NCBI RefSeq assembly: GCF_008693385.1
Contig: NZ_CP044067.1
Coordinates: 1,738,501 to 1,802,500 of the forward strand
Direction of reading: 5' to 3'
Length of the DNA stretch: 64,000 nucleotides
Source: Cupriavidus pauculus
GTDB lineage: Bacteria > Pseudomonadota > Gammaproteobacteria > Burkholderiales > Burkholderiaceae
Position numbers and translations under genes: made by a program. Shown here piece by piece: positions 1 to 7,867 of this stretch. Under the pieces are notes generated by a model. It was not told where the DNA came from and searched no databases. It saw nothing but the letters and a program-made list of their open reading frames with translations. Within the stretch, counting starts at the first letter, position 1. Every line of letters begins with the position of its first letter.

Positions 1-112
1 GGGCAGTACCGCCGGTACTGCCGGTCGGCGGCGGATCGGAATCGCCACCACAGCCCGCGACGGCCATTGCCAGTACGGTCCCGATCACGAGACCTTTCTT
101 CGTGGATTTCAC
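1..112 (-). CDS. putative lipoprotein, N-terminal fragment (cut by window edge)
   Basis: The reading frame begins at a GTG whose upstream bases include GGGAG, a good ribosome binding site, and runs off the left edge after 37 codons. The visible peptide has two or three lysines, a hydrophobic stretch (GLVIGTVLAMAVAG) and then Cys-Gly-Gly, a lipobox of the AVAG-C type. It should therefore be a type II signal peptide of a lipoprotein anchored in the envelope. After the Cys comes a low-complexity linker of Asp, Pro, Thr, Ser and Gly. The body lies outside the window, so no function can be given. Confidence 0.6.
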   Translation of the reverse strand, partial: MKSTKKGLVIGTVLAMAVAGCGGDSDPPPTGSTGGTA

Positions 113-164
113 TACGTACTCCCGTTTGAGTGTGAAGGTTCTTGTTCTTCTTCTACGGGAGAGC

Positions 165-205
165 GTAAGCAACGAACGTGCCGTTTGAAAACATCCGTTG
201 CTTAC
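165..205. repeat. 10-bp perfect inverted repeat upstream of the lipoprotein gene
   Basis: GTAAGCAACG at 165-174 is matched by CGTTGCTTAC at 196-205, with 21 bases between the arms. It lies in the 137-bp gap between the partial lipoprotein start and the end of the DUF4410 gene. It could be an operator for the lipoprotein promoter. There is no T-tract, so a terminator is unlikely. Confidence 0.35.
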
Positions 206-249
206 AGCGTATTTCGCGAAGCTTGCGGGCGCATCGCAATTCTGATTTG

Positions 250-1008
250 TCACATCGTGATGCTACGCGTCCAGCCGTTCGAAGCGGTGTCGGTCACGAC
301 CTGCCGCGCGATCGCATCGGCGAGCCGCTTTGCGTCGGCCGAGATGGTGTCGTGCCTGACCTCGGAGGCACCATGCACGCCCGCACCGGCCGCGGCGGAC
401 ATGGCCACGTGGCCGGCCAGCGCGCCCACACCAGCGGTTTCGGCGACGCCGGGCATATGGCCGCTGTCGGCGTTCGACGTGAAGTGCTCGAGCGACACCG
501 GTGCGCCATCGGCGGGCTTGTACAGGACCTGCACCGACGCGCCCACGTCGCTCTTGCCGGCGCCGAGGCCTATCAGCAGACGGCGGCGCGACTTGCCTTC
601 GTCGATCTTGTCGAAGTCGCCCGTGAGGATCAGCGCGTTTGCGCCGGCGGGAACGGGGCCATCCAGGCGTTCGGCATTGAGACCCTTCGCGCGGAGGTCT
701 TGCACGATCCCGTTCGCTACGGCTTCGCGCGCCTGCATCACGGCCTGATATTGCTGGTCGGAGGACGACTCGCCGGTGGCCATGTTCGCCACCTTCTTCA
801 CCATGCCGCTGTCGAGGCGGACCATGTCGGTGGTGGCGACGAACGGCGTGACGTAGATGATGTCGGCATGCACGGGCGCAGCGAAGGGCGCGCGATTGAC
901 GTCGGCGGTCTGCGCGCTGGCGCAGCCGGTCATGAGCATCGTCGCGGCGGCGGCGGCGGTCAGTACGACGATCCTGGCTTGCTTGAAGAGGCGGGTGGTG
1001 GTTTGCAT
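250..1008 (-). CDS. DUF4410-like lipoprotein
   Basis: A 252-residue protein with a clear lipoprotein signal (MTGCASAQ, Cys near residue 29), so it is probably lipid-anchored in the periplasm. The remainder matches the layout I know for DUF4410 lipoproteins: an early strand (IIYVTPFVAT), a helix with RxAVANGIVQDLRAKGLNAERL, then ILTGDFDKIDEGKSRRRLLIGLGAGKSDV and a C-terminal helix KRLADAIARQVV. The RLLIGLGAGKSDVGASVQVLY segment is typical of this family, whose function is unknown. The start is supported by GGAGATCATC just before the ATG. The gene is single, 120 bp from the downstream sensor kinase gene on the same strand. Confidence 0.7.
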   Translation of the reverse strand: MQTTTRLFKQARIVVLTAAAAATMLMTGCASAQTADVNRAPFAAPVHADIIYVTPFVATTDMVRLDSGMVKKVANMATGESSSDQQYQAVMQAREAVANGIVQDLRAKGLNAERLDGPVPAGANALILTGDFDKIDEGKSRRRLLIGLGAGKSDVGASVQVLYKPADGAPVSLEHFTSNADSGHMPGVAETAGVGALAGHVAMSAAAGAGVHGASEVRHDTISADAKRLADAIARQVVTDTASNGWTRSITM

Positions 1009-1128
1009 GATGATCTCCGGGTCTGGTTTCGCCGCGGTGGTCGCGACGTCGTTTGCTTGGGACCCAGTATGGAAAACACGCGACCAACTATCCAGCCATC
1101 AAGTATGTCGACACATGTCACGGAGATT

Positions 1129-2442
1129 TCACGGCGCGGGCAGCGCCACCACGGCCTCCATGCCACCGCCCTCGCGCGCGCGGAAATGCAGGGTGCCGCC
1201 GTGCAGGCGCGCGATGCGATCGACGATCGCCAGCCCCAGCCCCGTGCCCTTGGTCTGCGTGCGCGCGTTGTCGCCGCGGCTGAACGGCTCCTTGAGCCGC
1301 TCGAGCGCTTCCGGCGAAATTCCGTTGCCGCGATCGCCGACGGCGACGTACGCCGTGCCGTCCTCGCGCCACGTGCGCACCGCGAATCCGCTCTTGCCGT
1401 AGACGATGGCGTTCTGCATCAGGTTCATCAGCAGCCGCATCATGCTGATGGGCCGGAAGGATACCGGCGGCAGATCGCCGAGCGTCAGCGCGAAATCGTG
1501 GCCAAGGCCCGCGAAGTCCGATGCAAGCTGGCCGACCAGCGCGTTGAGATCGCCGGGCTCCGGCGCCTCGCGCTCGCCGCTGCCCGCGTAGTCCATGAAC
1601 TGCTGCAGGATCGTGTCGATCTGGTCGAGGTAACCCTCGGCGGACGCGACGAAGTTGTCGTCGGCGCCACGCGGCAAGGACATCGCCATGGCCAGCCGCA
1701 GCTTCGTCAGCGGCGTGCGGATATCGTGCGAGATACCGGCGAGCATCAGCGCGCGCGTCGCTTCCGCCTGCTGCAGCGACTGCAGCATCTGGTTGAACGC
1801 GTGGCTCACCTGCGCGATCTCGGTCGGCCCATCGGTGGGCTGAGGCGGCGGCGCGCGGCCGGCACTCAACTCGCGCGCGGCACCGGCCAGCGTCTGGAGC
1901 GGGCGGTTCAGGTAACGCTGAAGCAGCAAACCCGTCAACGCGGCAAGCAAGGCGAGCCCGAGCGAGAGGAACAGCGTGGTCGTGATGCCGCTCGCCTGTG
2001 CGTCGGCCGTCATCGGCAGGGCCACCCAGCGTGGCTCTCCGGCCACGTGCACGCGAATCCAGAGGCGTTCGATCTCGCCGCTCTCCCATCGCACGGGCAT
2101 ATCGGGCGGCAACTGCGTGCGCAGCGCGCGGACGAACGTCTCGCGCTGCCAGGTGCCGAAAAAGTGCGAAAGGCCCTGCCCCCGGTGCGGGGACTCTCCC
2201 GGTGTCTGCGTCTGCGCGCCGAGTTTCGCGGCCACCGCCTGCCCGGCTTCGCGGGGCATCGCGACGAGCACCGTGTCGAGCGTCCTGACGTAGTCGGCGA
2301 ATATCGTGGCGGCCCGCTCGATGCGGGGACGCTGCACGAAATGCAGCAGCACGGTGAGCGAACACAGTTGCGTGAACGCGACCAACGCCACCAGGAGCGC
2401 GATATTGCGTGCGAGCAGCGACCGCGGCAGCAGCCGCATCAT
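1129..2442 (-). CDS. EnvZ-type sensor histidine kinase
   Basis: A 437-residue inner-membrane sensor kinase. Two membrane helices (about residues 13-33 and 152-174) bracket a periplasmic domain of about 120 residues. A HAMP-like linker follows, then the H-box GISHDIRTPLTK with the phospho-accepting His near 239, the N-box NLMQNAIVYG, the G1 box VAVGDRGNGIS and the G2 box KGTGLGLAI. Layout and length are those of EnvZ-like class I kinases. I chose the ATG at 2442 because it overlaps the response-regulator stop (ATGA), giving translational coupling; the longer frame adds 13 unlikely residues. It should phosphorylate and dephosphorylate the regulator encoded just upstream. The signal is unknown, though neighbouring envelope genes make an envelope cue plausible. 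Confidence 0.9.
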   Translation of the reverse strand: MMRLLPRSLLARNIALLVALVAFTQLCSLTVLLHFVQRPRIERAATIFADYVRTLDTVLVAMPREAGQAVAAKLGAQTQTPGESPHRGQGLSHFFGTWQRETFVRALRTQLPPDMPVRWESGEIERLWIRVHVAGEPRWVALPMTADAQASGITTTLFLSLGLALLAALTGLLLQRYLNRPLQTLAGAARELSAGRAPPPQPTDGPTEIAQVSHAFNQMLQSLQQAEATRALMLAGISHDIRTPLTKLRLAMAMSLPRGADDNFVASAEGYLDQIDTILQQFMDYAGSGEREAPEPGDLNALVGQLASDFAGLGHDFALTLGDLPPVSFRPISMMRLLMNLMQNAIVYGKSGFAVRTWREDGTAYVAVGDRGNGISPEALERLKEPFSRGDNARTQTKGTGLGLAIVDRIARLHGGTLHFRAREGGGMEAVVALPAP

Positions 2443-3152
2443 GCCTCCACGCCGGCAACCAGCATGTATCCGACGCCCCACACCGTCTTGACGAAGCGGG
2501 GCTTGGACGGGTCTTCCTCGATGATCTGCCGCAAGCGCAGGATCTGGACGTCGATGCTGCGATCGAGCGCGTTATGGTCGCGGCCGCGCGCGCGGGCAAG
2601 CAGGTTGTCGCGGCTGACCGGCCGGTTCGGCGACGAGCCCAGCGCGTGCAGCAGCAGCATCTGCGCCGAGTGCATTTCCACCGGTTCGCCGCCGCGCCGC
2701 AGCGTCTGCCTGCCGACATCGAATTCGAAGTCCCCGAAGCGTAGCGTCCGCGACGTGACGGTGGGATCGCCAGCCGCCATCTTCTGCCGCCGCAGTAGCG
2801 CGCGGATGCGCGCGACCAGTTCGTCGGGCAGGAAAGGCTTGGCCAGGTAATCGTCGGCGCCGGTCTCGAGACCGAGCACGCGATCGACGGGATCGCCCTT
2901 GGCGGTCAGCATCAGAATCGGCAGCGTCTGCCCTTCCGCGCGCAGGCGGCGGCAGACGGACAGGCCGTCCTCGGGCTCCATCATCAGATCGAGCACGAGG
3001 AGGTCGTACGGTTCGCGTTGCAGGTAGCGGTCCAGCTGCTTGCCGTCGGCGACGGTCCGCACGCTGAAGCCGTGGCCCGTCAGGAACCGCTGCAACATGT
3101 TGCGGAGCTCGGCCTCGTCGTCGAGCACCATGATCTTGTTCGCCTGCTCCAT
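2439..3152 (-). CDS. OmpR-family response regulator
   Basis: A 237-residue two-domain regulator. The receiver domain has the acidic pair at residues 11-12 (VLDDE), the phospho-acceptor Asp near 55 (LLVLDLMM), a Thr in the LMLTAK strand and the conserved Lys near 105 (YLAKPF). The C-terminal half is a winged helix of the OmpR/PhoB type ending in RFVKTVWGVGYML. I chose the ATG at 3152 because the longer frame to 3452 adds residues that do not resemble a receiver. It is the cognate partner of the downstream kinase, overlapping it by 4 bp. Sequence alone does not show whether it is the true OmpR orthologue or a paralogue. Confidence 0.9.
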   Translation of the reverse strand: MEQANKIMVLDDEAELRNMLQRFLTGHGFSVRTVADGKQLDRYLQREPYDLLVLDLMMEPEDGLSVCRRLRAEGQTLPILMLTAKGDPVDRVLGLETGADDYLAKPFLPDELVARIRALLRRQKMAAGDPTVTSRTLRFGDFEFDVGRQTLRRGGEPVEMHSAQMLLLHALGSSPNRPVSRDNLLARARGRDHNALDRSIDVQILRLRQIIEEDPSKPRFVKTVWGVGYMLVAGVEA

Positions 3153-3175
3153 GCGCGTCTCCCGGTGCGGGTCAG

Positions 3176-3481
3176 CTATCGACTCATCATCTGCTTCGCC
3201 ATGAACGCCTCGATCTGCGGCAGCGTGATATAGCCGGCGCGCTGCGTGTCGATCTCGTCGAAGTGCCGTGCGACCATCGGCATCCCGGCCGCTGCCTGCT
3301 CCCGCGTCAGCTTGCCGTCGCGGGTCGTGTTGGCGTTGGCGAAGCGCGACTGCAGTTGCTGCTCGGCGCGCTCCATGCGCGGATTCGGCGCGGCGGGGGC
3401 CGCAGCCGGCTGCGGGCTGGCCTGTGCATAGGCACCTGCCGAAACGATACACAAGAAAAGTGCGGCAATCATCCGATTCAT
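3176..3481 (-). CDS. exported EF-hand protein
   Basis: A 101-residue protein with an N-terminal signal peptide (MNRMIAALFLCIVSAGAYAQA) and an Ala/Pro linker, so probably periplasmic. Two EF-hand-like segments follow: FANANTTRDGKLTREQA and FDEIDTQRAGYITLPQIEAF. The first keeps the Asn/Thr/Asp ligand pattern and the invariant Gly; the second has Asp at position 1 but is degenerate further on. Small EF-hand proteins of this kind often bind calcium. The gene ends 23 bp before the response regulator start and may be co-transcribed with the two-component system. No target or enzymatic role is visible. Confidence 0.75.
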   Translation of the reverse strand: MNRMIAALFLCIVSAGAYAQASPQPAAAPAAPNPRMERAEQQLQSRFANANTTRDGKLTREQAAAGMPMVARHFDEIDTQRAGYITLPQIEAFMAKQMMSR

Positions 3482-3559
3482 GATGGACTCCGTGGGGTGG
3501 CCGACATGGCCGGCCGGGTGAAATAGGGATAGGTCAGGAGAGCGCGGGAGCGCCCGATA

Positions 3560-4510
3560 TCAGGCGTAGTGCCCAGGTACCCAGACGCGGCCGATCCAGT
3601 GGCCCGGAACATAGACGGCCACGCGTGCGGGTGGCGCCACATACACGACGCGCGGCGGGGGCGGCGCGACATATACGACCTTCGGTGCCGGCGCCACATA
3701 GACGACCTTGGGTGCGGGCGCCACGTAGACGGGCGGCTTCGGCGCGGCCGGCGCATACACGGTGACCGGCGGGAGCACGTACGGCGTGGCGGGCGGGGGC
3801 GGCGGAGGCACCACCACCGCTGGCGCCGGGGCGACGGCGACCGTTGCGCCGACCGTGGTCACGCCGCCGGTCGCCACGACCGCAGTGGTGGTGCTGCCCG
3901 TCGTCACGACGCCGCCGTGCACGACGGTCGTGCCGCCGCCGGTGGTCACGACGCCACCCGACACCTGCGTCGCGGTGCCGCCGTGAACGACCGTGCCGCC
4001 ATTGCCGCCCGTGACGGTGCCGCCGCGGTAGCAGGTGTTGCCGGCGCAGCTGGTCGCGGCCGAATGGTTGTAGGTGTTGCCGTTGCCGGTGGTGACCGTG
4101 CCGTTCGAGCTGTACTGCCCCGGTGCCTCGCGTGTCACGCTGCCCGACGTCGTGGCCGAGCGGCCATCGGAGCCGGTGAGGTCGCCCGTATGCGAACACG
4201 TGCCGCCGGCGCAGCTTGTCGATCCGTCGTGCTGCACCTGGCGGCCATTGGGGCCGGTCGCGGTGCCGCTGTTCGAGAACTGGCCCGGCGCGGTCCGCGT
4301 GACGGCGCCCGTGTTGGTACCGATGCCGCCGTACGGGCCGATGGCGCCGCCGGCATGGTTGCAGGTGCCGCCGCCGCACGAAACGGCATGCGCGCCGTTG
4401 TACGTGCCGTGCGGGGTGTAGGCCGTGCCGTGACCGGTCCAGCTGGCGAACGCGGGGGTGCTGGCGATGACGAGCGTCGCGGCGGCGGAGATGAGCTTGA
4501 GCGATTTCAT
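3560..4510 (-). CDS. secreted Gly/Thr/Cys-repeat protein with Pro/Val-rich tail
   Basis: A 316-residue protein with a signal peptide (MKSLKLISAAATLVIASTPAFA). The start at 4510 is supported by AAAGGAG eight bases upstream; the longer frame lacks such a site. The N-terminal half holds three imperfect modules, each with a cysteine pair in an SCxGxTC pattern (SCGGGTCNH, SCAGGTCSH, SCAGNTCYR), and the turn motif VTR-APGQ-(F/Y)S occurs between them. A Gly/Thr/Val-rich stretch follows, then a Pro-rich region with repeats of VYVAPAPK and a C-terminal WVPGHYA. Such W-x-PGH endings occur in small exported proteins of betaproteobacteria. It looks structural, perhaps cell-surface. No catalytic motif is visible and the function is unknown. 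Confidence 0.7.
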   Translation of the reverse strand: MKSLKLISAAATLVIASTPAFASWTGHGTAYTPHGTYNGAHAVSCGGGTCNHAGGAIGPYGGIGTNTGAVTRTAPGQFSNSGTATGPNGRQVQHDGSTSCAGGTCSHTGDLTGSDGRSATTSGSVTREAPGQYSSNGTVTTGNGNTYNHSAATSCAGNTCYRGGTVTGGNGGTVVHGGTATQVSGGVVTTGGGTTVVHGGVVTTGSTTTAVVATGGVTTVGATVAVAPAPAVVVPPPPPPATPYVLPPVTVYAPAAPKPPVYVAPAPKVVYVAPAPKVVYVAPPPPRVVYVAPPARVAVYVPGHWIGRVWVPGHYA

Positions 4511-4681
4511 GTGAACTCCTTTCGGTTCGGATCTGCACCGCCGCGGTGGCGCGGTGCCGGTGACGGGACGAACTATAGAAGTCGGTCCGCGCGATCCAAA
4601 CCCGAAAGGCATGTCACGGTGTTACACGCCGGGCTCCTGACATCGGGCGACATATTTGCCCGATGCGCCGTGCATCAGAGG

Positions 4682-5797
4682 CTACCCGAAAAGCGCGGAT
4701 GGGGGCGCGTAGAAACCGCGTCCGATTAGCCCCGCGTCGCCCGCCTCGTCGAGGATGGCGAGGTTCACGATTGGCACGCATGCGGCCTCGCGTACGCGGC
4801 CGGCATCGACGATGCCCGTGACCGCATCGGTCACGCTCGCGCGGCGCGTCGCGAGGTCCGCCGGCAACCATTGCTGCCAGTCCGCGCGCAGTGCCGGCGC
4901 CAGCATCAGCGCCTGCCCGCCGAGTCCGCCGAAGTCGATCACCGCGCTGTCGCCGATCGCGCCGAGCGCGACGGTCGCATCGTGGCCCGGCAGACGAATA
5001 CCGACCGGCGGCGCCGCGGGTACCGTCTGCCATGCCGCCGCGCGATGCAGACGCATGCCGAAGTCCACGCCGTTGCCTCCCGCGGCGGCGATGCCGGACG
5101 CCTGCCTGCGCAGATGCCAGCATGCGGTCGCCATCAGAATCGGCAGTACGAAACCCGCATTGGCGCCGACGACGGCCAGCGCCTCCGGCTTCAGGCCCGC
5201 GAGCGCGGTGACCAGCGCCGCATTGGCCGCAACCGTGCGGCCGTGACAGTCGTCGCCGTTGGCAAGCGCCTCGGCAATCAGCGGTCCCATGGCCACCGCA
5301 TGTTCGCGCAGCCAGCCGTCGAGTGCGTCCAGGCCGCAGGCGGCAACCGCCGCGAGACGCGTTTGCGCCGCGGCGTCGCGGGTGCCGAAGCGTAGCGCGG
5401 GCGGCGGTCCCTCGATCAGCGGCGCATAGGCGAGGGACGCGCCGTCACCCACGACTGCAAGCGGCATCGACGCCGACACCACCTGCGCGAGCGGCGTCGC
5501 CACGCCGTAGTCCTGCGCGGGCGCCAGCGTGACGTCTCCACCGGCCAGCAATTGCCCTGCCGCTTCGGCGTCCGGGGCAAGCCCCTCGAACATCACGGCC
5601 TGAATCGCCGCATTGCGTACGGGCGCCGGCACGGCCGCCGCGCTGGCATACGGCGGTCCCGCATGCAGCAGCACCGTGCGCGGCAGATCGGGCAGCACCG
5701 CGTCGCGGCGTTGCACGCCACGCCATAGCGCTGCCGCATACGGACGCGCGTACAGGCGCGCGAGGGCGTGTGCAGCCGGGTCGGCAGTCGTGGTCAT
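4682..5797 (-). CDS. DUF1116 (YlbE/AllG-like) protein
   Basis: A 371-residue protein that I assign to DUF1116, the family of E. coli YlbE (AllG). That family works with FdrA-type proteins in carbamoyl transfer from oxalurate, yielding oxamate, in allantoin breakdown. Seen here: long Ala/Gly-rich helices, GLAPDAEAAGQLLAGGDVTLAPA, a GANAGFVLPILMATACWHL stretch and GGNGVDFGMRLH. No FdrA partner and no carbamate kinase gene occurs in the window, which is odd. It is the last gene of the leftward amidohydrolase pair, 12 bp after the amidohydrolase stop. Its association with a molybdenum hydroxylase and an amidohydrolase suggests a late step in the breakdown of a nitrogen heterocycle, but that is inference. 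Confidence 0.65.
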   Translation of the reverse strand: MTTTADPAAHALARLYARPYAAALWRGVQRRDAVLPDLPRTVLLHAGPPYASAAAVPAPVRNAAIQAVMFEGLAPDAEAAGQLLAGGDVTLAPAQDYGVATPLAQVVSASMPLAVVGDGASLAYAPLIEGPPPALRFGTRDAAAQTRLAAVAACGLDALDGWLREHAVAMGPLIAEALANGDDCHGRTVAANAALVTALAGLKPEALAVVGANAGFVLPILMATACWHLRRQASGIAAAGGNGVDFGMRLHRAAAWQTVPAAPPVGIRLPGHDATVALGAIGDSAVIDFGGLGGQALMLAPALRADWQQWLPADLATRRASVTDAVTGIVDAGRVREAACVPIVNLAILDEAGDAGLIGRGFYAPPSALFG

Positions 5798-5809
5798 CGT
5801 GGACGCTCC

Positions 5810-7075
5810 TCAGGCAGCCTGCGCCAGCGGCAGGATTGGCGATTGCGCGTCGAAACGCCGACCCGCGCGCAGACAGAAGCTCGGCGAGAGCCAGCGGTCG
5901 GTCACGACCTCGGTGCCTTCGTTGTCGCGCATCACCCAGCGGCCACGCGCATCGTCGAGGACGCTCACGTCCGCCACGCCGCCCACCTTGAGCACACCGA
6001 GTTCGCCTTCCATGCCGATCATCTGCGCGGCGTTGCGCGTAACCATCGCCACCACGTGCTCGAGCGGCAGGCCCAGCGCGATCATGCTCGTCATCGCGGA
6101 GACCAGGCCGAAGCGCGAATTGCCCTTGAACAGATGGTCCTCCTCGTCCGGATGATGGTCAGGCGTGCCCGGCGGCGCGGGCACCGACGTGTTGTAGCCA
6201 TGCATGTCCGCCCCGAGCGTATCGGGAATGACGCCCGCATCGAGCACGATGCGCGCGGTCTTGAAGCTGAAGTGCGAGCCGTGGCCGACGTCGATCTTGA
6301 GCCCGCGCGCGATCGCTTCCGGCACCAGCGGATGCAGCTTGCCGTCGATCTCCACGAAACCGCCCGGATGGCGGCTGAACGGGTGCGCGAGGATGTCGCC
6401 CGGCTTCAGCATTTCCACCACCTGGTTGAAGATCGAATCCGGATTCACGGCACGGCCGCCGTCTTCGGGTTTCGGCCACAGCTGACCGAAGTGGATATAG
6501 ACGGGCAACTGCGATTCGCGCCCGATACGCGTGGCAATGCGCATCACATCGACACCCCAGCGCGCAAAACCGCCAATCTCCGCATGGGCCTTGAGTCCGC
6601 GCACGAGGTCGCGATTGCTGCGCGCCGACTTGACCGTGGCATCGACGTCGAGGCACTCGGGCCGATACAGCTCCGGATAGTAATGGCCCTCCAGCCCGCC
6701 GACGAGATAGGCCGAGAGAAAGGCCAGCACGCGCGTATGCGAGGGCTGCGCGACGTACTGTCGAAAGCCCGGCAACGTGATGCAGCTTGGGCCGCCCTGA
6801 TCCACCAGCGTGGTCACGCCGGAATGCACGCCACACATGTCGGCATTGAGGCCGAAGCGGCCGGTCACGCCTTCGTACACGTGGGCGTGAGTATCGATGA
6901 GCCCCGGCAGCACGAGCTTGCCCCGGCAGTCGATCACTTCCGCGTCGCCGGCCTGCGCCGCCAGGTCCGCGCCGATGGCCGCGACGGTACCGCCGTCGAT
7001 CAGCACATCGAACACGCCATCGCGTTGGCTGGAGGGGTCGATCACCCGTCCGCCCTTCAAAAGCTTCTTCGTCAT
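5810..7075 (-). CDS. metal-dependent amidohydrolase (dihydroorotase-like)
   Basis: A 421-residue amidohydrolase-superfamily enzyme. It has the N-terminal beta-sandwich strand (KLLKGGRVIDP), the metal-binding GLIDTHAHV motif, later histidines (YIHFGQLW, ILAHPFSRHP, VGHGSHFSF) and the conserved Asp/His segment DTLGADMHGYN. It lacks the exact NxGD signature of true dihydroorotase and fits the hydrolase/deacetylase group. The expected reaction is hydrolysis of a cyclic or linear amide bond. I chose the ATG at 7075 rather than 7117 because the operator-like palindrome at 7105-7128 would otherwise cover the start. The gene follows the ABC importer genes after 87 bp and heads a two-gene unit with the DUF1116 gene. 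Confidence 0.75.
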   Translation of the reverse strand: MTKKLLKGGRVIDPSSQRDGVFDVLIDGGTVAAIGADLAAQAGDAEVIDCRGKLVLPGLIDTHAHVYEGVTGRFGLNADMCGVHSGVTTLVDQGGPSCITLPGFRQYVAQPSHTRVLAFLSAYLVGGLEGHYYPELYRPECLDVDATVKSARSNRDLVRGLKAHAEIGGFARWGVDVMRIATRIGRESQLPVYIHFGQLWPKPEDGGRAVNPDSIFNQVVEMLKPGDILAHPFSRHPGGFVEIDGKLHPLVPEAIARGLKIDVGHGSHFSFKTARIVLDAGVIPDTLGADMHGYNTSVPAPPGTPDHHPDEEDHLFKGNSRFGLVSAMTSMIALGLPLEHVVAMVTRNAAQMIGMEGELGVLKVGGVADVSVLDDARGRWVMRDNEGTEVVTDRWLSPSFCLRAGRRFDAQSPILPLAQAA

Positions 7076-7104
7076 GTGAGGTGAGTGTGCATTGTGGAGC
7101 GTTG

Positions 7105-7128
7105 ATTTACGTGGCATACCTCATATTT
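7105..7128. promoter_or_regulatory. putative MarR operator, copy A (before the amidohydrolase gene)
   Basis: The core GGCATACCTCATATTT at 7113-7128 belongs to a motif that recurs three times near the MarR gene at 16362-16556. The ideal form is a 24-bp palindrome centred on GGCATGCC with arms AAATATGT/ACATATTT. This copy matches 19 of 24 positions by hand count. It lies about 30 bp upstream of the amidohydrolase ATG, so it probably marks an internal promoter under the same regulator. Confidence 0.55.
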
Positions 7129-7162
7129 GTGGCGAGGCAGCCCCCGGAATGGCGCGCGGACG

Positions 7163-7867
7163 TCAGCCGCCCAGATACGCGCGCCGGATATTCGGGTCCG
7201 CCAGCATCTTGTCGGCCGGCCCTTCATTGACCACGCGCCCGTTCTCGAGCAAATACGCGCGGTCGCACATTTCCAGCGCGGCGTAGGCGTTCTGCTCGAC
7301 CATCAGCACCGTGGTGCCTTCGCGGCGCACTTCCAGAATCAGGTCGAAGATCATCTCGACGAAGTTCGGCGCCAGGCCCAGCGACGGCTCATCGAACATC
7401 ACGAGTCGCGGCCGCGCCATCAGCGCGCGCGCGATCGCCAGCATCTGCTGCTCGCCGCCGGACAGTGTGCCCGCCGCCTGCTTCAATCGTTCACGCAGCC
7501 GCGGAAAGCGATCGAGCATGCGCTCGCGATCCTGCCGCACACGATTGCGATCGATGCGGCGATACGCGCCCATCTCGAGGTTCTCCGCCACCGTAAGCTG
7601 CGGGAAGACACGCCGGCCTTCCGGGCAGTGCGCGACCCCGCGCTCGATCACCGCCGCGGCCGATGCCCCGGAGATCTGGTGGCCGTCGAACGTGATGCGG
7701 CCATGCACGAGCGGCTCGAGGCCGCTGATCGCGCGCAGCGTCGTGGACTTGCCCGCGCCGTTGGCGCCGATCAGCGTGACCAGTTCGCCTTCGCGCACCT
7801 CGATCGAGACGCGCTCGACGCCGACGGCCGGGCCGTACCGTACAGAAATCTGTTCAACCTTGAGCAC
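7163..7867 (-). CDS. LivF-type ABC transporter ATP-binding protein
   Basis: A 234-residue ATPase of the branched-chain amino acid (LivF) class, on the cytoplasmic side of the importer. It has Walker A GANGAGKST, the LivF-like CPEGRRVFPQLTVAENL segment, signature TLSGGEQQM, Walker B LVMFDEPSLGL and the switch region MVEQNA. I chose the GTG at 7867, which overlaps the LivG stop by 14 bp; the longer frame adds an unrelated N-terminus. With LivG it should energise import through LivH and LivM. The substrate is not amino acids by necessity: linked enzymes suggest a heterocyclic or amide compound. Confidence 0.88.
   Translation of the reverse strand: MLKVEQISVRYGPAVGVERVSIEVREGELVTLIGANGAGKSTTLRAISGLEPLVHGRITFDGHQISGASAAAVIERGVAHCPEGRRVFPQLTVAENLEMGAYRRIDRNRVRQDRERMLDRFPRLRERLKQAAGTLSGGEQQMLAIARALMARPRLVMFDEPSLGLAPNFVEMIFDLILEVRREGTTVLMVEQNAYAALEMCDRAYLLENGRVVNEGPADKMLADPNIRRAYLGG

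Noticed and set aside
1..21. Short inverted repeat GGCAGTACC/GGTACTGCC as a terminator or operator
   Set aside because: It lies inside the lipoprotein coding frame and results from Gly/Thr/Ser repeat codons.
178..2850. Long rightward open frame of 890 codons
   Set aside because: It runs antisense over the DUF4410 gene, the kinase and part of the regulator, has Arg/His/Ala-rich composition typical of reversed GC-rich genes, and shows no family motif.
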